Positions 51,965 to 63,181 of a stretch of DNA of 64,000 nucleotides are shown piece after piece. Position numbers and translations under genes: made by a program. This DNA is from Sordaria brevicollis (Eukaryota; Ascomycota; Sordariomycetes; Sordariales; Sordariaceae): positions 1,736,001-1,800,000 of the forward strand of contig JAUTDP010000009.1 of the NCBI GenBank assembly GCA_033439795.1, read 5' to 3'. The notes beneath the pieces are model-generated. The model saw nothing but the letters and a program-made list of their open reading frames with translations, was not told the origin of the DNA and made no database searches. Every line of letters starts with the position of its first letter. The stretch's first letter is position 1.

Positions 51965-54286
51965 CGTCTTCTTGTTTGATTATTTCACGCTCATGGGTGG
52001 GAAACCGCCGGTCGCTTCTGTGCTACATGTATGCCTCCAATTTTCTGGATATCAGCGACGGAGTTAGTGTGTTGGAGTTTTGGAGCAATTCTGGATTTGG
52101 GAAAATTTATTCTGGGTATCACCTGTTTGATTAACATACTGAACATTTTTGTTTTGGGTTCTCAGTAGCATTGCTTTGGGGCTTTGTACCTTTCTGTTGC
52201 GGATTCCTGCCTCCTTTTGACAGTGGCTTTGGATGACGCCTATCAGATGCCTTTCAGGATATCTGTTTGCACACTGCTAGTTATGGGCAAGTCAGCCAGT
52301 ATATATGGTGCAGTTGTCTGGGCGCTGATGAGGTTCGTGTAGGAATCAACCATGATCGCGCTCCTCATGGCACGAACTGCTTTTTATATCCATCACAGAG
52401 AACAACGACCTCCTCGAACAACGTGGCATCATCCTGACGGAAACGTGACACATCTATGCACATGTGCTTCTATTGTGCGCTCTGGACTGTCCGTGTCACA
52501 TCACGCGAGATTCGCTTGAAGGACGTTCGAGGCTACCTTGAACGGAATAAGCAAGAACTTTCACTCGATGCTAACAGGATAGGTATCACGTTTCCGGAGA
52601 CACCACGCGGGAATTGTCTTCGTTTAACCTTCAACGGCACGAATGACCAACGGTGAAGTTCAGTACGACCGGTACCTACATTTGTTGAGGAAGGACATTG
52701 CAACATTCAGGGCGGAGTATATAAGGGGGACAACAGGAGACATGCGGCCCTACTAGGTATGCTTGTGGAAGGTCTGATGCCCCATTCATAGCTCTGCCTT
52801 CCGAAGTTGGTCGGCTGATGCTGGAATTTCATCTCATCCCATCTGGATCGTCCGAACTTAATTCGGAGTTGAGATGGGGTACACAGCCAGGTCTGGGACT
52901 TCGCACTTTGTGGCACCTTGGATATCGGGTAACACAGAGAAAGCCATTGCGTAGCCTTGAGGTGTTTGGTAGGTCATTCGGGTCCCTTCTCGTGGTCATT
53001 TCGTTCCCACTGGCTCCTGCTTCGGAGCTCGAGCACCAACTCGGCGCCTCGTTTTGTCTTCACCTTCTTTATTGTCTTCAATTTATTTGAGTCTTCGCTG
53101 CTTCCGACTGGGAACCGTACCCCGACTTAAATCTAGTAGTTCCCAGCCTCGAATTGCGACTTCCTCATCGCTGTGATTCAAGATTTCAACTACAGATTTT
53201 TATGCTTCGGCCATGGCGAACTGCCAAAGTCTCTCTTTCTCTCCCTTCTAAGAATCGCATTTGGTCTCACCCTGTCAACATCGCAGTGACCGCCTCGAGC
53301 AATCGCGTTGCCTTGGTGATCCTCGGCAACAACTACCGCCCCGGATACTTGCTTACTGACCGGTTTTATCGAGACATTGTTACCTTACCAACTGAGCCGG
53401 CATATAGGTTTCGGTCCGACCAAGGCAGGCCGCCCCGGGAGCCTGGTTTAGCTTTGACGAGCACAGATTATTGATTGGTGCCCGCAAACGTGCGTGAGCC
53501 AACGTCGATCGGGTCCGACCATGATGCGTCCGGCGAAGATGGAGTATGCCGCTTCGGCCCGTTTGTGCTCCTCTGGAGGATCACAACTGGAGACAGGCAG
53601 GACAGGTACGACCACAAAACTGGCATGGACGACACAAACAAACGGCTCGCCGTCGCAAGCGCGAGTGCGACAACCCCAGAAAGCGCCTACGAACTCCGAC
53701 AATGCTGCTGCCGCGCCTACCAGCGGAAGCTACCTTGGACGCGGGGATTGTGTCATTGTCGAGGTGAGTCCCGCTTTCCAATCTCGAGCCCGGCCAGAAA
53801 ATCGCAGGTGGCATGATGATAGCCAGTTCTCTCGCATCATCGTGTTTGCTTTTCCCAAATCTTCGAACCACTCCAAATTTTCTTCCTCTCTTCAGTTGGC
53901 TCTGAGCAGCAAGGGGTTGACCAACTTTGGGATAGTAGCTATTCTACCAGTTTTGGACTTTTAAATACCCTCTCCCAACAACAGTAGTAATCTTCCTCGC
54001 TCAGTTATTCTTCACCAACCCTGTTTATGCCGCCTCGTTGGAAGGGAAGCGGAACACCAACCCAGACCCAGGATACTTCGGCACACGACTAGTGCCGAAA
54101 ACCTTCCTCGACTTTGACGGAGTTTACCAGCTCGAGGGCTCATTTGGTGACAATTTAACGGCTTCGACCTACCTTGGCATCTCAACTTTTTTGTTCTGCC
54201 TGCTGGGCATCTTTTTCGTATCCGAAGGTCGACGTGGACGTGGGGCAAAGCAAATCTGGGGAACCTTCAATCCGGGCTTCTTCGTC
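51965..54286. other. Intergenic region with the alpha-glucosidase leader
   Basis: No recognisable gene in 52,000-53,900; the short overlapping open stretches there have no domains. A TATA-like GTATATAAGG lies at 52,717-52,726, but no start codon with coding potential follows closely. From 53,939 to 54,286 the frame of the alpha-glucosidase is open without an ATG and encodes two hydrophobic stretches (see findings). A possible donor GTGAGTCCC occurs at 53,764, compatible with an intron in the leader. Confidence 0.55.
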
Positions 54287-54353
54287 ATGACCGTCTTCGC
54301 CTCGGCTTCGTTCTTTCTCCTTGCGGCTCTTGTCCCTCAGTGGACATCCGCTC

Positions 54354-54385
<32 letters not shown>

Positions 54386-57300
54386 GGGTCTGTGACTGCA
54401 TCGCCAGCATCTGGACCTGGTGTTTTGAGCGCGACGGCTGTTGGAGATGGGCCTATGTTCACTTTCCCCGCCTCAGCTGACATTGGACCAAATGTTCTGC
54501 CTAACGTCTTTGACCCACAAGCCGTTGATGCTCAGAGTGTCTGTCCTGGATATACGGCTTCGAATGTCCAACAGTCAAAGACGGGACTCACAGCGGATCT
54601 GTCACTCGCTGGCACACCCTGCAGTGTTTATGGAAACGATATCCAGGACCTCAAGTTGACCGTCGAGTTTCAGGCCGACAACCGCCTCAACGTCCAGATA
54701 CAACCTCGCTATATTGGTCGCGCCAATGAGACTTGGTTCACACTTCCTGAAGTGCTCGTCTCCAAACCACAGGCCGAGTCTGATGCAACCGAGGCCGGAA
54801 GCAAGTTGGACATCTCGTGGTCAAACGACCCTACCTTCTCCTTCACGGTGAAGCGCAGGGTGACTGGAGACGTTCTTTTCACGACTGAGGGCCGCAAGCT
54901 TGTTTATGAGGATCAGTTCATTGAGTTTGGCTCTCCCTTGCCTGAGAACTACAACTTGTATGGTCTCGGTGAGGTTATCCATGGCTTTAGGCTTGGAAAT
55001 AATCTTACGCGTGCGTCTCCTAGTACAAAGCTGGACCAATGATTACGCTTGGCTAATATTTCTACAGGGACGCTGTTCGCTGGAGACGTGGGTGACGTTA
55101 TTGATGCCAACATCTACGGCAGCCATCCGATCTATCTTGACACCAGATACTTTACCAAGGACGAGTCTGGAAAGTTGACCTATGTGTCTAACCCGTCTGA
55201 CAAGAACGCCAAGTACTTTTCGTATACAAATGGTGTCTTTCTTCGCAATGCTCATGCGCAGGAAGTGCTCCTTCGACCTGAAGGCATTACCTGGAGGACT
55301 CTTGGCGGAAACATTGACTTGTACTTTTATGAGGGATCTTCGGCTCAGGATATCATCAAGTCCTATCAGCTCAGTGCGGTTGGTCTTCCTGCAATGCAGC
55401 AGTATTGGACCCTTGGCTTCCATCAGTGTCGCTGGGGATACTCAAACTGGACTGTTGTGAAGGATGTCGTTGACAACTTCCGCAAATTTGATATCCCATT
55501 GGAGACAATCTGGAGTAAGTGTCTTCCCTCTCCTGTTACATGTATCTCTCCGTTCTATCACTAACTTTCCAAAGCCGATATCGATTACATGAAGGGCTAT
55601 CGCGACTTTGAAAACGACCCTGATCAGTTCAGCTATGAGGAGGGTGCCGAGTTCCTCAAAGAGCTCCATGAGAATCACCAGCACTATGTGCCAATCGTCG
55701 ACTCGGCCATCTATGCCCCGAATCCTGACAAACCAGCAGATGATTATGAACCCTACCACCGTGGACTCGAAGCTGATGCCTTCATCATGAATCCTGATGG
55801 TTCGCTCTACATTGGCGCAGTCTGGCCTGGTTACACTGTGTTCCCCGACTGGATCGGTGCGGCTCTCAACGGTACAGGTGCTGTCAGATGGTGGATCGAC
55901 GAGTTTGTTAGGTACTACAAGAAGGTCGCTTTCGACGGTATCTGGATCGACATGAGCGAGGTTGCCTCCTTCTGCATAGGAAGCTGTGGCACGGGAAATC
56001 TGACTCTCAATCCGGTCCATCCCCCATGGGGTCTTCCGGGTGAGCCAGGCGCTCTCGTTCTCGAATATCCAGAGGGATTTGACAAGACCAATGCCAGTGA
56101 GGCAGCCTCTGCGACATCCGCCCATAAGACGCAGTACCCAGACGCCACGACTACAGCCACCACTAGTACATCGTACCTCCGTACGACACCAACTCCTGGG
56201 GCCCGCAATATCAACTACCCACCATATGTCATCAACAACTACCATGGTGACATTGGCACTCACGCTCTCAGTCCCAACGGTACCCACCATGGTGGCACAG
56301 TTGACTATGACTTCCACAACCTGTTTGGCCACGAGATTCTTCGTGCGACCTACCAGGCGCTTCTCAAGGTCTTTGAGGGAAAACGCCCTTTTATCATCGG
56401 TCGCAGTACTTTTGCGGGCTCCGGCAAATGGGCCGGACATTGGGGCGGTGATAATTATTCTCTCTGGGCGTACTTATACTTCAGCATTCCCCAGGCTTTG
56501 TCATTCAGCATCTTCGGCTTCCCTATGTTCGGCGTGGACACTTGCGGATTCAGTGGCAATGCCGACAACGAACTATGCTCAAGATGGATGCAGCTCAGCG
56601 CCTTCTTCCCCTTCTACCGTAACCACAACGTTCGCGGCGCCATCAGTCAGGAACCCTACGTGTGGAGCTCAGTAATTGATGCCTCCAGGAAGGCCATGAA
56701 AATCCGTTACCTCTTGCTCCCGTACATGTACACGCTCATGACCCAAGCCAGCTTGTCTGGAAGCACCGTTATGCGGGCCCTCTCGTGGGAATTCCCTCAA
56801 GAGCCCTGGTTGGCGGACGCGGATCGCCAGTTCATGCTGGGCAGCGCGGTGATGGTAACGCCATGCCTGGAACAAGGAGCCACTACAGTGAACGGCGTCT
56901 TCCCTGGTATTGCTGAAGGTACTATCTGGTATGATTGGTACACATACAAGTCTGCCAGCGAAGGAGTGCAGTCTGGTCAGAACGTGACGATCGATGCGCC
57001 TCTGGGACACATCCCGGTTTATCTGAGAGGAGGCCATGTTATCCCATTGCAGGAGCCGGGATACACCACGACCGAGAGCAGACAAAATGAATGGAGCGTC
57101 ATTGTTGCTCTTGATGGTGAGGGCAAGGCAAATGGTACCTTGTACCTGGATGATGGTGAGAGTTTGGAGCCGGGGGAGAACGTGAAGTGGGTTGATGTGA
57201 GTCTCACTCTTAGTTTGTTCCTTGTCCGTTCACTTTTGAGGAGTGCTAACATGTTTTGGTTGCTGTAGTTTACGGTTGAGAAGAAGTCACTCCAGGTGAC

Positions 57301-57634
57301 GCCCAAGGGCAAGTACGTGGATCAGAACTCTCTGGCCAATGTTACAGTCTTGGGAGTGGCCAACGCCCCCTCCAGGGTGTCTGTGAATGGTGACAATCTC
57401 GATTCGTCTTCTTGGTCCTATGATTCTGAGGGCAAGTTTCTCTCGGTAACCGATTTGCAGGGCAACTTCAAGGAAGGAGCATGGACATCCAGCTGGACAT
57501 TGTCGTGGGAATCTCCTTCGGACTCGGGCTCGTCACCCGTTCGGGGAGCAAGCGGTAGACTAGAGATCAGTATCCCTAGTTTTCTCTGCGCAGCTGTTTT
57601 TGGGGTTATTTTTGGCCGTCTGTTTGTAGTTTAG
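54287..57634 (+). CDS. Secreted GH31 alpha-glucosidase
   Basis: Four exons: 54,287-55,010, 55,068-55,514, 55,575-57,196 and 57,269-57,634; 1,052 residues. Introns of 57, 60 and 72 bp restore conserved motifs, for example TIWTDIDYMKGYRDF across the second junction. The chosen ATG gives a classical signal peptide (MTVFASASFFLLAALVPQW, cleavage near TSA-Q) followed by 11 Gln. The GH31 catalytic barrel shows the nucleophile motif GIWIDMSEV (Asp ~516) and the acid/base motif GHWGGDN (Asp ~683), then FGVDTCGF, FPFYRNHN and LLPYMYTL. It releases glucose from the non-reducing ends of alpha-glucosides such as maltose and malto-oligosaccharides outside the cell. The insert after the nucleophile (residues ~540-600) is Thr/Ala-rich. 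The C-terminus ends in ~20 hydrophobic residues after a Ser/Gly-rich stretch, suggesting a GPI anchor. Slightly longer than typical fungal family members. Confidence 0.95.
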
Positions 57635-60140
57635 TTGATCCGACGTTCAGCCATGCGCAGACATATGGTTTGCGTCAGCATCGAAGAGAAGAACGAGCTC
57701 TTGAAGCTCGATGATATGCTTTGATCAACCAGGGTGGCTTTTGGGTCTGATTATTGAAACGATGGATAAGCGGATGTAGTGTGTCTATAATGGGGAATAT
57801 GATCTTAGTCAAAGTCTTGGAGATTAGAGATGATAACGTTTCTCGACGAGTGAATGGGATGAAGTCATTTGTTCCTGTTTCTCCTTTACCACCGTAGAGA
57901 CTCGTCGAAGAAACGAGAAGTAAAGTCATGTTCGCTTTGCTTCTCAATCGACAACGGTCAAGTTAAGCTCGGTAAACAGGAAGAGGCGAAGTTGTGAGTA
58001 TGTCGACACAGGACCGCCCGGTCAGGAAACGGGACCAACGCAGAACTGCAGAGTCAGCATAACGTCCGTCTCTCATTATGTACCGACATTGCTCCGGAAA
58101 GGCTTAGGCCATGCAAGGTCACACATACCTACACACGCATTCCTTGCCTACTGTACCCAACTTTAGAATCTCATCACGAGTTTGGGACAAGTTTCTCTGT
58201 TTCTTTTATCGGACAACAAAGGAGCGCGCAACTTCTCGGCGCCCGCTACGGGATCAAGAAGTTGCTAAGCCGACAAAGATGTCAAGGTAGCCAATATTTA
58301 TGAGTGTTCATTTCCCCCTCCGTACCTTCGAGGTCAGTCTGGTTTGGCGCAAAGCGATCTCTCTGTCGCCTTACACGTCCGATGTACTCGGCCCCTTTTT
58401 TACCATGCCACGCAATGCTGACAAACTTTCCAGACCCCTTTTTTCGCCCCCAGTTTTTCCAACTTTCCCCCTTCCTTGTAGATGTACAGATGTGCTCCTG
58501 AGTAACTGTGTGGTGCACCTCGGCTGCGAAATTACGGGGGAAATATGCCAGGAACATGTGAAGCCGTTGGACGTGGACAGAACTCGTTTGTGAAAGCGCG
58601 CTTCAGCCCTCTAGCGTCGTCTATCCGGGGCTTGGAAGTCGTCGTCAAAGGCTTTAATGACGTAATTCTGGCCTTTCTATGTTGGTAGGAGGATGTCCCA
58701 GGAGGTTGGTAAGCGCAGACGGGCAGTCGAGACTTCGATACGCCGCCTCTGTGGTCCCTTCGAAAGTGTCTTTGTATGGGCAATTCTGCGTTGTTCTCTG
58801 CATGCATACTGTATGTTCTCCACGTCGAGTTAAGTAAGGGCTTTCCACTGCCGAGGTCCACGGGTTAATGCATGTACTTAAAATGCAGAAGTTCAGATAG
58901 TACGTCCCTAAAATAGCAGTTTCAACACGGCGATGACACTTAATTGTTTGAAGCATTAAAGTCAACGAAGAATTGCTTGAAAGGAAAATGGTAGATAGAC
59001 GTTGGAGAAAAGTTTGTATTGGTGTAACTGGTTACATGTTTTATAGAGAGTAAGACTGGATTTCAAGGGGAACCAAAGCATCACAGAAAGCGCAAGTCGT
59101 GAAAATATGGGATTTCAGAGCCCGAGGCCATGGACTCACGTCAGTTGGGTTAATGCACACTAGCTTAGTTTAGAAGCAATGCGCAAGATGGGTTGAACGG
59201 GCTGGGCCGGTTGTCATAATCAGTTCATGAATCTTTCTATTCCGGGAGGGTTTTCTCCGACCAGTGATGCTCAACCTCTAGACATCGTGAGATTTCTTGC
59301 GCGGACACGCAGAGATCACCGTGGTTGTATGTGGCTCAGCCCAAGTAGCAACGTAGCGGCAATGGAGAAAAAAGTGAGATGCTGAAGACTAGGCCCCATG
59401 TACTGATGGTTAAGTGTTCCCCGAGGCTTAAGTTTTGATAGTCTCTGTGATGAGTGTCTTCTACCAGCATGGTGAACTCAAGACCTAACATGATTTATTA
59501 TTGGTGAGATGCTCTATATCTACACTTACCATCTTACCCATGGCTAACAGGACTTAATGCTGAGGTGAAACCCGAGGTTTTAAAAGCAAAGCGCGAGGAA
59601 TGATGAATTATCATTGGCAAAGCAACGGCCCGCGGGTCGATTAACCCCCAGCATATAGACTGCGAGAGAGCGAAGCACACATGCGAGGCATAGTCCACCA
59701 GTCACTTCCCTCTCGTCTGATTTTATGCAAAAGGCAAGCCATTTGTTTACAGCCGGAAGAGACATATCGTCATCTTACACCTTAGCAACTGGGCTTGACT
59801 GTCCCTGAGCACTAGCGGCCATGATTGAGGCTGGGGATCGAAGATTGAAGTGAATTGGTAGGTATACCGCTGGATTCATCAGGTACTTAAGAGCCAAGCC
59901 TTCCACACGGATCCCGGGCTTCTGTTTTTCATCAACACGCGCTTCTACTTTGCTATCTCCAGAGTAGAAACACCATCGTTTCAAAAACCTCTTTAGCGAA
60001 TTCTTTTCGCAATTGCCCAGTTCACGCTCGCTTCTTGCCCAAGAAGTTCGTCATCCTCTTTTTTCCCTTCGTTTGGCAGCACCAAAGTTTTGGCGCTCCC
60101 CTAAACCGAGAACCACTGCTATCCTGAAACCGTAGCAGCC
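57635..60140. other. Intergenic region, no gene recognised
   Basis: Balanced base composition. Short open stretches (for example 58,300-58,593 plus and 58,532-58,861 minus) overlap on both strands and contain no recognisable domain. The last ~150 bases before 60,141 are CT-rich (CTTCTTGCCC, TTTTTTCCCTTCG) and probably form the promoter and 5' UTR of the next gene. Confidence 0.6.
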
Positions 60141-61609
60141 ATGCGTTCTCCCATCACCTTGACGAGCGTCATGCTCCTTGGGGCGTTGTCCACCAACGTC
60201 GCCGGATCCGCTCTGCCCAACCGAAATGTCATGTTAACTGAGAGGGGCGACGACCAACCCGCCAATTTGTTCAAGCGAATGTATGTTTTTCTCATCATCT
60301 GCTGATGACTCCCTATTTCTTATTCCAGCTCTTACTGACACTTTGAACCAATAGTGGCTCTGTCTTTGACTCCGTCTACTCCCGCCACGAGGAGGAGCCC
60401 GACGTGGTTGAGGTTATCGCCGAGGAGGTCGACAAGCGGTCCCCTCAAGACGAGGTCGACGAGGTGGTCGAGGAGGTAGTCGAAGTTGTCACCGCCCCTG
60501 CCTTCAAGAGGCGCGGAGCTGACGACAAGGGCAAGTCGGCCGACCTCCAGGCTGCTTCAGCTAGTGTTGCCGCCGGCGCCGCCTCTGTCTCTTCCGCAGC
60601 CGCCGCTGTTTCCTCCGCCGCTGGCAAGGCCGCTTCGGTCGTCAGCTCTGCGGCCCCCGCTAAGACGACCGCGGCTAACAAAGCTGCTTCGACCGGCCAC
60701 GCTGAAGCCGCCAAGTCCTCCGCGGCCGCTAAGCCCGCTGCTTCTTCCGCTGCCAACAAGGCCTATTCCTCGGCCGCCGACAAGGCCGCTACTACCGGCC
60801 ACGATCATGCCGCCGCCTCCACTGGCAAGAAGGAAAACGCCGCCAAGTCTTCTGCCAAAGCCGAGCCCGTCGTCTCGACCGTCAAGGGTAAGGCCAAGAC
60901 CGCCACCGTGACTGCCACGGCCACGGCCACGGCTACCGCTACCAAGAAGGAGAAGGTGGTGTCCACGGCTAAGGAGACCGAGTCCGCCACCGTGACTGCC
61001 ACTGTCAAGGCGACCGAGACCGCCACTGTCAAGGCCACTGAGACCGCCACGGCCACGGCTACCGCTACCACCACTGCAACCGAGAAGGAGAGTTACGCTG
61101 CCTCTTCCGGTAAGGCTGAGTCTTCCGGCCACGCCAAGTCCACCGGCGCCGCCTCCTCCGGCCATGCCGAGTCCGGTTATGCTTCTGCTTCCCATGGCGC
61201 CGACGAGGGCTACGCCGCTTCCGGCCCCGAGTCCGCTGCCTGGCCCACCGCCACCGCCGGCGGCGAAGGTCACAAGGGCGAGGGCGCGGGCGAAGGTGAG
61301 AAGCCCACTTGCGCCGTGGACCACGATGAAGGTGCTCCCGCTTCCACTGCTTCCTGGGGAACCGGCTACGTCTATGGGAGCTATGGCGCCTACGGCGGCC
61401 ACGGCGGCTGGACCAAGCCTACCGCTACCGCCGCCGGCTCTCATGCTGCCGATGCTGCTCCTCATGCCACCGAGGATGCGGCTGCTGAAGGCAAGAACCG
61501 TGGTGGGTTGAACTCGGACGTTCAGCTTGCTGGTGCGGCTGGTCAGAGGGTCGATGCCAAGATTGCGTTGGCCATTGGACTTGCTGGCCTGATGTTTTTG
61601 AGGCTTTAA
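60141..61609 (+). CDS. Secreted Ala/Ser/Thr-rich protein, probable GPI-anchored wall protein
   Basis: Two exons: 60,141-60,280 and 60,355-61,609, joined by a 74-bp intron (GTATGT...ATAG); 464 residues. The start has a good context (GCAGCCATG) and begins a signal peptide (MRSPITLTSVMLLGALSTNV, cleavage near AGS-A). Dibasic Kex2-type sites follow in the first ~115 residues (LFKR, DKR, AFKRR), separating a short acidic stretch (EEEPDVVEV, DEVDEVVEEVVEVV). The rest is low-complexity: Ala/Ser/Lys blocks, a TATATA-type Thr/Ala/Glu/Lys tract, SSGHAES-type repeats and a Gly/Tyr-rich part. The C-terminus (IALAIGLAGLMFLRL) is a hydrophobic tail typical of GPI signals. No catalytic domain. Likely O-glycosylated and in the cell wall; exact role unknown. 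The open frame on the opposite strand (60,557-61,630) is a composition shadow. Confidence 0.85.
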
Positions 61610-63181
61610 ATCCTGTCCATCCCATCCCATCCCATCCCATTCGAAACCTTTTGTGTTGGTGGGTGGTGTTGTTCCGTGTTCGAGGGGAAGGAGGGGAAGC
61701 TTTGTGGTGGTTTGACCGAGTGATGAAGGCTCGCTCTTTCGCTTGCATCATGATGCTTTTTCGGCTTGTCGAACCCTGTTGTTTCGGGAAAAAAAAGGGG
61801 GAATGAGACCAAAACCAGACACTCGATGACAAAATCGGCCGAACAAAAACTTTCCCCACCAAAGCTCCCTGCTTTCCCTCACTCTCTCGATGGAAAGAAG
61901 TACACACCGAGTGTATTTCGAAACTGGTCTGGTTGACAGGACTGATGGACTTTTTTTGTCGTTCCCCTCTCTCTGTCTCGCGCGCGGATCCGGTTGCCCG
62001 GGGGGCCATGAGACATAAACAACCGCTCAACATTGTATCATCTCATGGCTTTCTTTGGTAACACTGCGGTATCTGATCGAACGGCAAGAAGTTTTGTTAG
62101 TTTTTGTTGACCAAAATATCACACCTGGTTAGTTTTGGTTTTTGGAGGAAAGATGAAGGGTTGTACATAGATGCGTTTTGATTTGTCTTTTCACTTGTTT
62201 TGCCCACGCTCTTTGCTGGCTTGTTTAGACCACGCTCTTTTGGAAAAGTCTCTGGTTTGGGGTGATGTACATGAAGAAAAAGGAGACGCGGGTTGGATAG
62301 AGGGACATTCGTTTGCAGATTTGGAATTGGAGGATGCGACCGGGGCAAAAAAAAAGTGTAAAATAAAAAAATTGTGGAAATGGCTCTGGATGATGGCGAT
62401 TGTCAGAAAATAAACAGGGCATTCTCACATATTTTGATTTCTCCACAAGGTGATTTTCAGGTCCCGACAATGTTGGCGGCTGAGTCTTTGAAATTGCTGG
62501 TAAATCTCTGTGTTGATCAGGCCGCCGGCAGTTTGACCATGTACGCGGTCCCGGCTCAGGACGAATGGTACTCTTCAAAATACTCGTTGTAGTCAGAGGA
62601 CTGAGTAGAATTTTGACTGAAAGACTTGAGACAAATACCCATAATGAGTTATTTCCCGAGCATGGCGGTTCAGGGCCTTTATCTCGATCTTCACTTGTCT
62701 ATCATCGGGTTGCTTCAATATCCCGAGATTTTTCACAATGACGGAAACACCTTTACGGTATCTCACAATGATGAAGTCGTTTGTCATAGCGAGCTTCACG
62801 TCGGATACAGACCGACCTAGTTTCTTCAAAAACGTCATTTTCCGACCCGTCAATGTTAGTCTGCCTTGGTCGCAAAATCAGAGAAGGATTGAGAACGCTG
62901 TCGCTTCACTAGTCAATGTGCCTTCGATAGACGGTTTCGAGAAATGAGCGCAGTCGGCCCAGCCTTGCCTTGACGACGGGAGATATCAAAGGATTATGAC
63001 GAAACAAATCAAAAAGGGGTGCTTATGAGCGGCAGCATACCAACATTGATCTTGCATTTAATGTACAGCACAGCCCTTTGTCTGTGCAGCCATTGGGCGT
63101 GGACGCAGGTCAAGTTCGCAGCGCACAGCGGCTACAGTAGCACGTTGACCTTTTCAGCCCGTGTAGCTTTTTCTTTTTTTC
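61610..63181. other. Convergent intergenic region
   Basis: Lies between the 3' ends of the Ala-rich gene and the tRNA synthetase gene. Begins with five CATCC repeats (about 61,616-61,640). Contains a purine run (61,789-61,801) and AT-rich segments (AAAATAAAAAAATTG at ~62,360). Short open stretches have no recognisable domain. The 3' UTRs of both genes should lie here; no clear terminator can be marked. Confidence 0.6.

Noticed and set aside
55442..56440. 332-codon open frame on the minus strand
   Set aside because: Opposite the GH31 catalytic domain; no domain of its own.
60557..61630. 357-codon Gly-rich open frame on the minus strand
   Set aside because: It lies opposite the well-supported Ala-rich gene; Ala/Thr/Pro-rich codons read Gly/Ser/Arg-rich on the other strand.
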